From: Reinekea thalattae
GTDB taxonomy: Bacteria; Pseudomonadota; Gammaproteobacteria; Pseudomonadales; Natronospirillaceae
Direction of reading: 5' to 3'
DNA: 64,000 bases
Assembly (NCBI RefSeq): GCF_008041945.1
Contig: NZ_VKAD01000001.1
Span: 2,190,309 to 2,254,308 of the forward strand
Shown: one piece after another, positions 1 to 9,004 of the stretch
Numbering within the stretch: the first letter of the stretch is position 1
Layout: each line of letters starts with the position of its first letter
The notes under the pieces: model-generated
The model's database searches: none
What the model was told of the DNA's origin: nothing
What the model saw: the letters and a program-made list of their open reading frames with translations, nothing else
Made by a program: the position numbers and the translations under genes

Positions 1-1019
1 AGTTCTTGATCAAGACGCTCTTTGATATTACGAGAGGTAACAAACTTACCTTCTTTACCGGCAAACGGAGAGTCATTTACTTGGAAGGTCATGCTCACAG
101 TCGGCTCGTCAACACTCAGTGCTGGCAATGCTTCGACATTCTGAGGGTTACAAAGTGTGTCTGAAATTTGTAGCTTATCGATACCGGTAATACAGATGAT
201 GTCGCCGGCTGATGCGCTTTCTACTTCGACTCGTTCAAGGCCGTGGTAACCCATTACCTGAAGAATCTTTTTGTTTTTACGGATTTCGTTGTCTGCATCG
301 ACGATCGATACTTGATCGTTTGGCTTAACGCTACCGCGAGTAATACGGCCAACACCAATAACACCGGTATAGGAGTTGTAATCTAACGCGGAAATCTGCA
401 TTTGGAATGGACCTTCGGTGTCTACGTCTGGCGCAGGAACCACTTCGGTAATCATTTCAAACAGTGGCGTCATGTCTTCAGCCATGTTTTCTGGATCGTC
501 ACCAGCAATACCGTTCAGTGCGGAAGCATAAATAACTGGGAAGTCGAGCTGCTCTTCTGTTGCGCCTAGGCGATCGAAAAGATCGAATACCTGATCCATT
601 ACCCAGTCAGGGCGAGCGCCAGGGCGGTCGATCTTGTTGATAACAACAATCGGCTTGAGGCCTTGAGCAAAGGCTTTAGAGGTCACGAAACGAGTTTGAG
701 GCATTGGGCCGTCAACGGCATCAACCAACAATAGAACTGAGTCAACCATTGAAAGTACGCGCTCTACTTCGCCACCAAAATCGGCGTGTCCCGGTGTATC
801 AACAATGTTGATTCGGTAGTCATTCCAAGTAATGGCGGTGTTTTTCGCCAAAATGGTAATGCCGCGCTCTTTTTCTTGGTCGCTAGAGTCCATAACGCGT
901 TCTGCGCCTTGGTCTTTACGGCCTAGAGTGCCAGATTGCTGTAGAAGCTTATCAACCAGGGTAGTTTTACCGTGGTCAACATGCGCGATGATGGCGATAT
1001 TCCTCAAATTTTCGATCAC
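1..1019 (-). CDS. typA: Translational GTPase TypA/BipA (3' part cut by window edge)
   Basis: Ribosome-associated GTPase of the EF-G/LepA superfamily, involved in ribosome assembly and in stress and cold adaptation. About 339 codons are visible of a family length near 600, so the C-terminal half lies outside the window. The N-terminus reads [20 protein letters not shown], with the P-loop (AHVDHGKT), the switch region RGITI, the [15 protein letters not shown]3 motif and the NKID G4 motif, followed by the start of the EF-Tu-like domain 2. The start is a GTG at 1019; it matches the [10 protein letters not shown] beginning of Pseudomonas BipA and has no ATG alternative. A TATAAT-like -10 lies about 35 bases upstream. 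The identification is secure; only the start codon carries some doubt. Confidence 0.95.
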   Translation of the reverse strand, partial: MIENLRNIAIIAHVDHGKTTLVDKLLQQSGTLGRKDQGAERVMDSSDQEKERGITILAKNTAITWNDYRINIVDTPGHADFGGEVERVLSMVDSVLLLVDAVDGPMPQTRFVTSKAFAQGLKPIVVINKIDRPGARPDWVMDQVFDLFDRLGATEEQLDFPVIYASALNGIAGDDPENMAEDMTPLFEMITEVVPAPDVDTEGPFQMQISALDYNSYTGVIGVGRITRGSVKPNDQVSIVDADNEIRKNKKILQVMGYHGLERVEVESASAGDIICITGIDKLQISDTLCNPQNVEALPALSVDEPTVSMTFQVNDSPFAGKEGKFVTSRNIKERLDQE

Positions 1020-1052
1020 AGTCTTAATTCCGCTTAATTCTTAAGGTCGCGG

Positions 1053-1058
1053 ATTATA
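1053..1058 (-). promoter_or_regulatory. Possible -10 box of the typA promoter
   Basis: Read on the minus strand this is a perfect TATAAT about 34 bases upstream of the typA GTG start, followed by a GC-rich stretch (CCGCG). No good -35 hexamer is visible at 16-18 bases spacing, so this is only a candidate. Confidence 0.35.
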
Positions 1059-1172
1059 CTGCTCCTGTACGAAAAAGATACGACTGTCTCTTAGTTGGAG
1101 GCTAGTAAGCATTTTAAAGATCAATAAGTGGGCTTATTATTTTAGTATCTGTCTAAATTCGGTGATCTTTAG

Positions 1173-2270
1173 GTGTCCAAAAAACAACAGCCAATTGCAA
1201 TAATAATCGCTATTTTAATTATTGCGTATGTCATTCCTCTCGTGATGGTGAAACACATAGCAAAAATGATTTGGTCGTTAGTGCAAATCTTCCCACTTTT
1301 CATTTGGACCGTTTTAAAGTTCATCCCAGTGTTTAGTTGGGGGCTATTAAGAGTTGCCCTTGTTATTATCAAAACAGCTGTATTGGTATTATTGGGCTTA
1401 GCCTTAAGCCCTATTTGGTATCCAATATATCTCTTTATTCAGCGTTCTAATCAAAAAACGGCGTTGATCAATCGTAAAAAACAATTGCGTGATGGCATCG
1501 AGCTCATGGATATATTGAGTACAGAAAGTATTCGATTAGTTGACTATACCGTTGCTGAATCAATCCGAGAGACCGTTTTATTTGATGATGAGGCTTATTT
1601 TTGCACTTTGTATGGAGAGGATGCTTATGATCCTGAATTCGATTTTGAGTGGTTCTTAATCGAGCACCTTATGGAGATTAAGGAGAGTAAAGGGCGGCTT
1701 GCTATTCGTATTGATTGGAAGGATATTGATGAAGTTGAGCCACAGACAAATGCAGTTCTCAGTGCACATGGAATAGTTGGTAATTTTAAACCGACAACGT
1801 TGACGGATTATGCTCACTCCATTGAAAGTGCGCTATGTGAATATGACAGTTGGTTAGTAAAAAATGGGTATCGATTTATTCTATGGGACCAAGGCAGTGA
1901 TGAATATTTTGGCTTTATTTGTAAGCAAGACAAAATTGATACTGTATTAGAGTTGTCGAAATCAATAGGGTTGGATTTTAGAGTTAATATGTTTTTGCAC
2001 TTTAATATTAGCTTTGTGAAAGCAGAAATCATTGAGAATCTAATATTTCTTATTGCCTCAGCAAAAGAACGAAATATTGATCAAGGCGTGACAACTTTTA
2101 GTTATTTTGCAGAAGACCTTAAGCATGATTCTTGTAATGTTAACGAGCTGTATGAAAGCCTATATCGCAACATTTCCGGTATGAGCCGCTTTGCGGACTT
2201 TACCGACGATGAATGGTGTGCTGTGGAGTCAATTACAGGGCATATTGAAGCCCACCAAAAAATCATCTAG
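1173..2270 (+). CDS. Membrane-anchored protein of unknown function
   Basis: Not recognised. The 365-residue product begins with strongly hydrophobic segments at about residues 7-27, 33-55 and 58-90, separated by a few basic residues, so two or three membrane spans are likely. It continues as a soluble, acidic domain of about 270 residues (93-365) rich in D, E and aromatic residues, which positive-inside reasoning would place in the cytoplasm. The start is a GTG with a poor Shine-Dalgarno; no better start is visible because the first membrane segment begins at once. It stands alone between divergent typA and convergent ilvA, with a bidirectional terminator shared with ilvA. Codon use is somewhat more AT-rich than in typA and ilvA. 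Confidence 0.75.
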   Translation: MSKKQQPIAIIIAILIIAYVIPLVMVKHIAKMIWSLVQIFPLFIWTVLKFIPVFSWGLLRVALVIIKTAVLVLLGLALSPIWYPIYLFIQRSNQKTALINRKKQLRDGIELMDILSTESIRLVDYTVAESIRETVLFDDEAYFCTLYGEDAYDPEFDFEWFLIEHLMEIKESKGRLAIRIDWKDIDEVEPQTNAVLSAHGIVGNFKPTTLTDYAHSIESALCEYDSWLVKNGYRFILWDQGSDEYFGFICKQDKIDTVLELSKSIGLDFRVNMFLHFNISFVKAEIIENLIFLIASAKERNIDQGVTTFSYFAEDLKHDSCNVNELYESLYRNISGMSRFADFTDDEWCAVESITGHIEAHQKII

Positions 2271-2296
2271 CTTATGATAAGGCTAAAAATAGGACT

Positions 2297-2322
2297 AAAA
2301 AGGTGGCAGTTGCCACCTTTTT
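2297..2322. terminator. Bidirectional rho-independent terminator
   Basis: A perfect 7-bp stem (GGTGGCA / TGCCACC) is flanked by five A on the left and five T on the right. It lies between the convergent ends of the membrane-protein gene and ilvA, so it can terminate both. Confidence 0.9.
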
Positions 2323-2344
2323 CACAAAGCATTAAAAGTGCCCC

Positions 2345-3859
2345 TTAGTTTAAAAACGCCTCATAAACAGGGTTGTTGGACTCATCCCAATAGGGGTAGC
2401 CCAGCTCGTCTAACTTGGCGTGAAAGTCTTTCACTTCGTCTTTTGGCACCTGAACACCGGTAAGTACACGACCATAAGCAGCACCGTGGTTGCGGTAATG
2501 AAACAGGCTGATGTTCCATTGGTCGCCGAGTGCGTTTAAGAATCGCAACAGAGCTCCAGGACGTTCGGGAAATTCGAAGCGCAGCAATTGTTCGTTTTGC
2601 ACGCCATCAGAATGGCCACCAACCATATGACGAACGTGCATCTTTGCGACTTCGTTTTTTGTGAGATCTAAAACATCGTACTGATCTTCTTGGAAGCGCT
2701 TTAGCAATGCCTCTCGCTCTTCATCGCCATTGACCTTAATACCGACAAAGATTCTGGCGATTTCGGCATCGTTGTAGCGGTAGTTGAACTCGGTGATTTG
2801 GCGCTTGCCGATATGCGATATAAAACGCTTAAAAGACCCCGGTTTTTCTGGAATAGAGACAGAGAAGATCGCCTCATTGTTTTCGCCAACTTCTGCTCGC
2901 TCGGCGACATAACGCAAGCGATCGAAGTTGATGTTGGCGCCTGAGCATATAGTCACCAGCGTTTTATCTTTTAATTGGTATTTCTCGACGTATTTTTTCA
3001 GTCCGGCAATGCCAGCAGCACCGGCAGGTTCAGCAACGGAGCGAGTGTCGTCAAAAATATCCTTGATGCCGGCGCAGATCTCATCGGCGCTGACGGTGAT
3101 GACTTCGTCGACATGGTCTTTAAGAACCTTAAAGGTTTCTTTGCCAATTTGTGCCACGGCTATACCGTCGGCAAAGAGGCCGACTTCTTTTAAGGTTACG
3201 CGTTTGCTGGCTTGCATCGCAGCCGCTAAGCAGGCGCTTTCTTCGTATTCAACGGCGATGATTTTTATTTCTGGGCGTAAATATTTTATGTAGGCGGATA
3301 TACCAGCTGCGAGGCCGCCGCCGCCAACTGGAATAAAGATGGCGTCGATTTCATCAGGGTTGTATTGGTGTAAGATTTCTCGCGCAATGGTGCCCTGACC
3401 TGCGATGACATCGGGTGCATCGTAAGGGTGAACAAAGGTAAGCCCTTGCTGCTCTTGCAGTTCGCATGCATGAGCTAGCGCTTCGTCGAACGAATCTCCG
3501 TGTAGCACTACCTTGCCGCCACGTGCACGCACGGAACTGACTTTAATGCCAGGCGTCGTTACCGGCATAACGATGGTTGCTTTTATTTTCATCAGCTTGG
3601 CTGCGTAGGCGACGCCTTGGGCATGATTGCCAGCCGAGGCGCAAATGATACCTGCATCGCGCTGTGCCTGAGTGAGTTGCGCGATCATGTTGTAAGCGCC
3701 ACGCAACTTAAAGGAAAACACCGGCTGTAAGTCTTCACGCTTAATTAAAATCTGATTACCAATTCGGCTGCTCAATGAAGTTGCCATATCCAATGGCGTT
3801 TCGATAGCGGCGTTATAGACTTTGGCGTTCAGAATTTTTTTTACGTATTTCTCTAACAT
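2345..3859 (-). CDS. ilvA: Threonine ammonia-lyase, biosynthetic
   Basis: PLP enzyme that deaminates L-threonine to 2-oxobutanoate, the committed step of isoleucine synthesis. At 504 residues it is close to the E. coli enzyme (514). The PLP-binding lysine is K51 in SFKLRGAYN; the phosphate-binding glycine loop PVGGGGLAAG is near residue 180. The C-terminal third (from about residue 325) has two ACT-like regulatory repeats, each with a PEKPGS/PERPGA-type motif, which mark the isoleucine-inhibited biosynthetic form and not the short catabolic TdcB. It is transcribed alone, divergently from rpiA; the intergenic region has an imperfect AGCTAACGC/GCGTTAAGCT inverted repeat. No other ilv genes are nearby. 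Confidence 0.96.
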   Translation of the reverse strand: MLEKYVKKILNAKVYNAAIETPLDMATSLSSRIGNQILIKREDLQPVFSFKLRGAYNMIAQLTQAQRDAGIICASAGNHAQGVAYAAKLMKIKATIVMPVTTPGIKVSSVRARGGKVVLHGDSFDEALAHACELQEQQGLTFVHPYDAPDVIAGQGTIAREILHQYNPDEIDAIFIPVGGGGLAAGISAYIKYLRPEIKIIAVEYEESACLAAAMQASKRVTLKEVGLFADGIAVAQIGKETFKVLKDHVDEVITVSADEICAGIKDIFDDTRSVAEPAGAAGIAGLKKYVEKYQLKDKTLVTICSGANINFDRLRYVAERAEVGENNEAIFSVSIPEKPGSFKRFISHIGKRQITEFNYRYNDAEIARIFVGIKVNGDEEREALLKRFQEDQYDVLDLTKNEVAKMHVRHMVGGHSDGVQNEQLLRFEFPERPGALLRFLNALGDQWNISLFHYRNHGAAYGRVLTGVQVPKDEVKDFHAKLDELGYPYWDESNNPVYEAFLN

Positions 3860-4011
3860 GAAGACCCCTTATTGGGTGTGATGGTGTTTATCCGTGCGAA
3901 GCAGTAAATAATTAACGTTACAGTGTACGTAAAACTGAGCTAACGCCCAAGCGTTAAGCTGCTTGCTCGCACTTTAATTACGCAATAACTGTGAAAAGTC
4001 CGACAAATTAT

Positions 4012-4017
4012 TATAAT
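4012..4017 (+). promoter_or_regulatory. -10 box of the rpiA promoter
   Basis: Perfect TATAAT 31 bases upstream of the chosen rpiA ATG. The matching -35 (CTGTGA, 17 bases upstream) is weak. The implied transcription start near 4024 lies downstream of the in-frame ATG at 4016, which argues against that earlier start. Confidence 0.5.
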
Positions 4018-4042
4018 GCGCGCTCAGCAAGGGGTGACGCAT

Positions 4043-4747
4043 ATGACTCAAGACGAATTAAAGCAGCAAGTGGCTCAGGCAGCACTGGATTATATCAAAC
4101 CAGAAATTCAGTCCGACGCCATTATCGGTGTAGGTACTGGTTCGACGGCGAATTATTTTATTGACGCATTAGCCCAATACCAAGGCCAATTTAAAGGTGC
4201 GGTGGCCAGTAGTGAAGCAACTGCAGAACGGCTAAAGCAGCATCACATCGACGTGTTTGATATGAACGAAGTCGAATCCTTAACGGTGTACGTCGACGGT
4301 GCCGACGAAGTGAATAAGCAGCTCGAGTTGATTAAAGGCGGCGGCGGTGCCTTAACGCGCGAAAAAATAGTCGCCTCTATCGCTAAATCTTTTGTTTGCA
4401 TTGCAGATGAATCGAAGGCTGTTGAAGTCTTAGGTGGCTTTGCATTGCCGGTCGAAGTTATTCCTATGGCGCGTGCAGCCGTGGCGCGTAAGTTGGTGAA
4501 ATTAGGTGGCCAACCGATTTACCGCGAAGGCGTTGTGACTGATAACGGCAACGATATTTTGGATGTTCATGGTCTTAAAATTACCGAAGCTAAACAATTT
4601 GAAGCCGAACTCAACGCCATTGTTGGTGTAGTTACTAACGGTTTGTTTGCGCAGCGACCAGCCGATGTATTGTTACTAGCAACCAGCGAAGGCGTTAAAA
4701 CGCTCAGTGTGATTAATACTTCTGCCAGTGCTGGTGAGTTCTATTAG
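4043..4747 (+). CDS. rpiA: Ribose-5-phosphate isomerase A
   Basis: Interconverts ribose 5-phosphate and ribulose 5-phosphate in the non-oxidative pentose phosphate pathway; cytoplasmic. The 234-residue product has the family motifs: substrate loop [13 protein letters not shown], the catalytic-site stretch VDGADE and the lysine in [11 protein letters not shown]. The chosen start MTQDELKQQ has AAGGGG seven bases upstream; an in-frame ATG nine codons earlier would overlap the -10 box and would not be transcribed. It diverges from ilvA and converges on glgC with only 14 bases between stop codons and no visible terminator. Confidence 0.95.
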   Translation: MTQDELKQQVAQAALDYIKPEIQSDAIIGVGTGSTANYFIDALAQYQGQFKGAVASSEATAERLKQHHIDVFDMNEVESLTVYVDGADEVNKQLELIKGGGGALTREKIVASIAKSFVCIADESKAVEVLGGFALPVEVIPMARAAVARKLVKLGGQPIYREGVVTDNGNDILDVHGLKITEAKQFEAELNAIVGVVTNGLFAQRPADVLLLATSEGVKTLSVINTSASAGEFY

Positions 4748-4761
4748 TCGGCTAGCTGTTC

Positions 4762-6015
4762 TTATAGTTTTGCCAACATATCTTTTGTCACCAGAGTAAT
4801 ACCTTGGTCTGTGATGCGGAAACCTCGGCTACGGTCCAGTTCTTGGTCGTAGCCTATTGCCATACCTTGCGGTATTCGGCAGCGACTATCGATAATCACC
4901 CGATTTAATCTGCAGTGTTCAGCAACGTCGACATCCGGCAGCAACACCGAATGTTCGACGTAACTGTGAGAATGCAGGTGCACGTTAGAATACAGCAACG
5001 AGTTAACCACTGAGGCGCCAGAAATAATACAGCCGCCAGAGACGGCTGAGTCGACAGCCATGCCTCGACGACTGTCATCATTGAAGACAAATTTCGCCGG
5101 AGGTAATTGTTCTTGAAAGGTCCAGATCGGCCATTCTTTATCGTATAGGTTGAGTGAAGGCGTTGGCGATACCAGCTCCATGTTGGCTTGCCAGAATGCA
5201 TCTAAGGTGCCGATGTCCTGCCAATAGGGTTGAGTGTTGCTGTTTGGGTCTTTAAAAATATGAGCGGCAACGCGATGGTTTTTGATGATCGACGGAATGA
5301 TGTCGTTACCAAAATCGTGACTTGAGAGGCTATCGACACTGTCGCGCTCTAATTGCTCAAATAAAAATTCGGTACTGAAAACGTAGTTGCCCATCGACGC
5401 AAGGCAGCGCTCGGCGTTATCAGGCAGCGGCTTTGGCTGGCTTGGTTTTTCTTCGAAATCGGTGACTTGATTATCGCCATCAATGCAGACTACGCCAAAA
5501 TTATTGGCCGCTTCCTGTACCGATGTTTCTAAGCAGCTGATGGTCATATCAGCGCCGCTGGCAACATGGTCGGCAATCATTAAACCATAATCCATGCGAT
5601 AGACATGATCGCCAGACAGTATCAAAACATAACGGGTATTTTCGGTGCGGATAATATCGAGGTTTTGTCGTACCGCATCGGCCGTGCCGATGTACCAGTC
5701 ATCACCGACGCGTTGCGATGCCGGTAGAATATCAACAAACTCCGAAGTGTCTGCTTTAAAGTGGCCCCAACCGCGTTGAATGTGGCGAATCAGCGAATGC
5801 GATTTGTATTGCGTTGCAACACCAATGCGGCGAATTCCAGAATTGATGCAATTGGATAATGGGAAGTCAACGATGCGGTACTTACCGCCAAAGTAGACCG
5901 CTGGTTTCGCACGCCAAGCGGTTAATTCATGCAGTCGGCTACCTCGTCCGCCGGCTAAAATTAGGGCGTAAGTATCTTTGGTGAGGTTGCTGATAAAACG
6001 GTCGGCACGTTGCAC
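4762..6015 (-). CDS. glgC: Glucose-1-phosphate adenylyltransferase
   Basis: Makes ADP-glucose from glucose 1-phosphate and ATP, the regulated step of bacterial glycogen synthesis. The 417-residue length is typical. The nucleotide-binding motif LAGGRGSRL and the following [15 protein letters not shown] are at residues 20-52; the catalytic region holds [10 protein letters not shown], and [10 protein letters not shown] (the GlgC substrate-site motif) follows. The C-terminal part is a left-handed beta-helix with hexapeptide-like repeats. No glgA, glgB, glgX or glgP is adjacent, so it is an isolated glg gene in this window. Confidence 0.95.
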   Translation of the reverse strand: MQRADRFISNLTKDTYALILAGGRGSRLHELTAWRAKPAVYFGGKYRIVDFPLSNCINSGIRRIGVATQYKSHSLIRHIQRGWGHFKADTSEFVDILPASQRVGDDWYIGTADAVRQNLDIIRTENTRYVLILSGDHVYRMDYGLMIADHVASGADMTISCLETSVQEAANNFGVVCIDGDNQVTDFEEKPSQPKPLPDNAERCLASMGNYVFSTEFLFEQLERDSVDSLSSHDFGNDIIPSIIKNHRVAAHIFKDPNSNTQPYWQDIGTLDAFWQANMELVSPTPSLNLYDKEWPIWTFQEQLPPAKFVFNDDSRRGMAVDSAVSGGCIISGASVVNSLLYSNVHLHSHSYVEHSVLLPDVDVAEHCRLNRVIIDSRCRIPQGMAIGYDQELDRSRGFRITDQGITLVTKDMLAKL

Positions 6016-6102
6016 TAGACGAAGATCCCTATAATAGCGATAGCTCTCATGATAGGTGATTCAGTCTCCATAGCAATCTATTGATAGCGTTTGAATGGCG
6101 CG

Positions 6103-6582
6103 CTAATCGCATAGCGGAAAGACGTTGGCGTTCAGCAATGACATTAACGCCGAGGTTGGAAACTCAATTTGTAGGCCGCGCTTGCCGCCGCTGGTGTAGA
6201 TAGTTTCAAAGTTGGTACAGCTTTCATCGACTGCAGTTGGCAGTACTTTGCGTTGGCCAAAAGGGCTGATGCCGCCAATAACATAGCCAGTGGTTTTTTG
6301 TGCGATCTCTGCATCGGCCATGGTCGCGCTTTTGGCATTAAAACATTTAGCCGCCTGTTTTAGATTCACAGTCTCCGAGCTTGGAGCAATGCAAACCGCC
6401 AGCGATTTTGCATTGCCATTTAAGCAAATGATCAGCGTTTTAAAAAGTCGGTTAGCTTCGACCTCTAATTCTTCCGCGACCGCTTGGCCGTAATTGTCAT
6501 GGTTGGCGTTGAAATCGGTTTGGTAATGATGAACGCTAAAGTTGACGTTGTGTTGCTTTAAAAATCGGCAAGCTGGGGTCAT
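6103..6582 (-). CDS. ybaK: YbaK-type aminoacyl-tRNA deacylase
   Basis: Cytoplasmic editing enzyme of the YbaK/EbsC (ProX-like) family; E. coli YbaK deacylates mischarged Cys-tRNA(Pro). Diagnostic stretches are FKTLIICLNG, LAVCIAP, the KxxKxxG-like KQAAKCFNAK, TGYVIGGISPFGQRK and YTSGGKRGLQIE. The start MTPACRFLK gives 159 residues, the same length as E. coli YbaK, and has GGAG eight bases upstream. A start 13 codons earlier would overlap the preceding kinase gene and extend the family N-terminus. It lies 31 bases after the histidine kinase stop, so it may be cotranscribed with the two-component genes. Confidence 0.92.
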   Translation of the reverse strand: MTPACRFLKQHNVNFSVHHYQTDFNANHDNYGQAVAEELEVEANRLFKTLIICLNGNAKSLAVCIAPSSETVNLKQAAKCFNAKSATMADAEIAQKTTGYVIGGISPFGQRKVLPTAVDESCTNFETIYTSGGKRGLQIEFPTSALMSLLNANVFPLCD

Positions 6583-6613
6583 AACTCGTTCTCCAGTGGC
6601 GACAGACGCCGCG

Positions 6614-7999
6614 TTAGCCAAGTCGCAGTTGCAGAGGTAACTGTATTTCCACGATTAAACCGCTGGGGCTATTGTTGTCGGCGCGAATGGTACCACCGTG
6701 CAATTGCACTGCCTGTAGCGCAATGTTTAAACCGAGCCCAGCACCAGAATTGGTTTGGTCCAGCCGATAGAAGGGGTCGAACAACCGCTCAAGTTTATCT
6801 TCTGGAACTCCCGGGCCCTGATCTGCAATAGTTACAGTCAATACATTACCTGCCTGTTGCATGGTGACATCAATACTTCCATTTTCAGGAGTAAAGCGAA
6901 TGGCGTTACGCAGCACGTTATCGAATGTACTGTGCAGCATTTGTGGGTCGGCATTCATTAACAGATCGTTCAATAGGGTGTCGTTAATGGTGATGTTGCG
7001 CGGTTCGGCTTCAAAGCGAGCGTCTTCAACGACCTTGCGTAGAATGTCGTCGACCTCTAAGGGCTGCCGGTCGATGTGCTGTAATTCGTTTTCAAAACGG
7101 CTGAGCTTGAGAATTTCTGAAATCATATGTTCTAGTCGATCGCTTTCGCGCTCAATTCGATCCAGTGCTCGATCCAGTCCTTCGGGGGCTTTTTGTCGCA
7201 CAATGCCCATCGCGACTTGCAGTCGGGTGAGTGGTGAACGCAGCTCATGACTGACGTTACTCAGTAGTCGATGCTGAGCCGAAACCAGCGCTTCAATACG
7301 GTCTGCCATGTCGTCGAAGTCACGACCTAGTTCACCGATTTCATCTTGCCGCCGCGAAACACTGACACCGGCTCGCGAACCCAGATCACCTTTGGCCAAG
7401 CCACGAACCGATTGCCCAAGTTTCTCGATTGGGCGTACCAGTGACCAGGTCAACAGTAGACTCATTAAGCCAGAAATTAACAACGCCAGCGTCACTTGCA
7501 TCCATTGGTTATCGAGCCAATAAGGCAGACTGGTTGGTTTTAGTGGCGGAACACCGCGTAAGAACAGCAGAAAACTCATGCCGTTAATGGTGATTGGGAT
7601 AGGTCCTAGCCAGTTTTCGTTATCCCATTGGCCGATGTGCATGCCTTCGCCTTCCATCATTTCTGACAGCATGACTAAAATTCGTTTCGGCGGTTGAGGC
7701 GCACCCAACATGCGGTAATTATTGTCGACCAGATACCATTGATAGGCTGAGGTGGAATTAAACTCGGCTAGAGTTTGCGCCAGCTTGCTGTAATCCTCAC
7801 TGCGGAAATCGACAGTTGGCAGTTGCATGGTGTTGAGAATTTCGATGTGCTCGGATGATGGCGTTTCAATGCTGTATTCTAGCGATTGCTGCACCGAAAC
7901 AATGTAAGCCGCCGTAACAATAAGAATAAGTGAAAGCCAAAAACTGAGCCAAATTTTTCCGAAAATTGAGCCCAGAGGGTTGAGCTTTTTGAGCGCCAT
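6614..7999 (-). CDS. cpxA: CpxA-like sensor histidine kinase
   Basis: Inner-membrane sensor kinase of 461 residues. Membrane span 1 is at about residues 12-34, a periplasmic sensor region follows to about 165, span 2 is at 167-186 and a HAMP linker is at 188-240. The H box LLSNVSHELRSPLTRL places the phosphorylated histidine at H251; N-box (NVLRNAIRF), G1 (DQGPGVP) and G2 (GAGLGLNIA) motifs complete the ATPase domain. Layout and H box resemble CpxA, which senses envelope stress. The partner regulator is just upstream. The exact stimulus cannot be read from the sequence, and other envelope-sensing kinases of this subfamily remain possible. Confidence 0.85.
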   Translation of the reverse strand: MALKKLNPLGSIFGKIWLSFWLSLILIVTAAYIVSVQQSLEYSIETPSSEHIEILNTMQLPTVDFRSEDYSKLAQTLAEFNSTSAYQWYLVDNNYRMLGAPQPPKRILVMLSEMMEGEGMHIGQWDNENWLGPIPITINGMSFLLFLRGVPPLKPTSLPYWLDNQWMQVTLALLISGLMSLLLTWSLVRPIEKLGQSVRGLAKGDLGSRAGVSVSRRQDEIGELGRDFDDMADRIEALVSAQHRLLSNVSHELRSPLTRLQVAMGIVRQKAPEGLDRALDRIERESDRLEHMISEILKLSRFENELQHIDRQPLEVDDILRKVVEDARFEAEPRNITINDTLLNDLLMNADPQMLHSTFDNVLRNAIRFTPENGSIDVTMQQAGNVLTVTIADQGPGVPEDKLERLFDPFYRLDQTNSGAGLGLNIALQAVQLHGGTIRADNNSPSGLIVEIQLPLQLRLG

Positions 8000-8027
8000 G
8001 AAAAACCCTCGTGGTTTCGATGGTGAA

Positions 8028-8055
8028 GCTGGGCACGTTAACTAACTTGCCCAGC
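8028..8055. other. Intercistronic stem-loop in the cpxR-cpxA gap
   Basis: Perfect 8-bp inverted repeat GCTGGGCA / TGCCCAGC around a 12-base loop, just upstream of cpxA. There is no T tract on the minus strand, so it is not a standard terminator. It could modulate kinase expression or mRNA stability. Confidence 0.55.
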
Positions 8056-8088
8056 AACAGGATTTAACGAACGATTGCTAGCTATGAA

Positions 8089-8110
8089 CGACTGGTGCTA
8101 GAGCCAGTCG
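8089..8110. other. Second intercistronic stem-loop, just after cpxR
   Basis: Perfect 7-bp inverted repeat CGACTGG / CCAGTCG with an 8-base loop, starting 17 bases beyond the cpxR stop. No T run follows in the direction of transcription. Confidence 0.5.
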
Positions 8111-8126
8111 CTTAGATTGCTTGTGA

Positions 8127-8828
8127 TTAATGGTTTGGATCAACAAACAGGTAGCCGACGCCGCGAATAGTTTGAATTTTGGATTGCTCAGATGAGCCGC
8201 CCAATTTTCGACGAACGTTACTGACGTGCATGTCAATTGAACGGTCGTAAGCCATAATTTCGCGCCCTAGAACTTCTAGGTATAAATCTTCTTTCGGTAC
8301 CGCCTTGCCAGCACGAGACATCAGTACGCGTAATACTTTGAATTCGCTGGTGGTCATAGGGATGTGCTCCCCATCGCAATAAACGCGATAGGTATCAAAG
8401 TTTAATTCGACACCATTGCAGGCCAAAATGCCGCCGTCGTTACTTTGTGTCGAGCGATCCAGTTCAATTCGACGAATCAGTGCTTTAATGCGTGCCAACA
8501 GCTCACGGTGGCTGTAAGGCTTGGCTAGATAGTCGTCTGCGCCTAGCTCTAAACCTAAAATGCGATCTGTTTCTTCGCCTTTGGCGGTCAGCATCAATAC
8601 CGGAACAATGGAGTTCTGGCGAATACGCTTAAGGGTTTCAAAGCCGTCGATGCCCGGCATCATCACATCTAACAGCACCAAGTCGTAATGGTGGTTGTTG
8701 ATTTTATCAATGCCTTCTTCACCTGAATGAGCGGCTTCTAAGCGGTAGCCTTCAACAGAAAGGTATTCACTTAGCAGTTCTGCTAGGTCTCTATCGTCGT
8801 CGATCAATAGGATACTGTGTGTGCTCAT
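8127..8828 (-). CDS. cpxR: CpxR-like response regulator (OmpR/PhoB family)
   Basis: DNA-binding response regulator partnered with the adjacent kinase. The receiver domain (residues 1-120) has the acidic pocket IDDD at 9-12, the phosphorylated aspartate D54 in LLDVMMPG and the conserved lysine in AKPYSHREL. A winged-helix domain follows, with TTSEFKVLRVL, SIDMHVSNVRRKLG and RGVGYLF. The start MSTHSILLIDDD gives 233 residues and matches where CpxR proteins begin; an in-frame ATG 12 codons upstream would add a non-conserved extension. It is separated from the kinase gene by 127 bases holding two hairpins, and diverges from the Smr gene. Confidence 0.88.
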   Translation of the reverse strand: MSTHSILLIDDDRDLAELLSEYLSVEGYRLEAAHSGEEGIDKINNHHYDLVLLDVMMPGIDGFETLKRIRQNSIVPVLMLTAKGEETDRILGLELGADDYLAKPYSHRELLARIKALIRRIELDRSTQSNDGGILACNGVELNFDTYRVYCDGEHIPMTTSEFKVLRVLMSRAGKAVPKEDLYLEVLGREIMAYDRSIDMHVSNVRRKLGGSSEQSKIQTIRGVGYLFVDPNH

Positions 8829-9004
8829 AAGGTCTCTCGGTCTCTTGTTGTCATCAATAGTCATGCATCTTGGAGGCTATTTTGATCATTCCCAAGCTAT
8901 TGGCTAAGCCTTTTACTGCACGTTTACACCCTTTAGATTAGATTAAAATACTCGACAATTGTCGCTATCTTTTGGTTATTATCGTCTGGTGAAATAGGTG
9001 ATTT

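Noticed and set aside
2928..3293. Plus-strand open frame of 121 codons
   Set aside because: Antisense to ilvA, whose protein is clearly conserved over the same stretch.
6861..7250. Plus-strand open frame of 129 codons
   Set aside because: It lies fully antisense to the histidine kinase gene, is Ser/Arg-rich low complexity as expected from an antisense frame, and has no family features.
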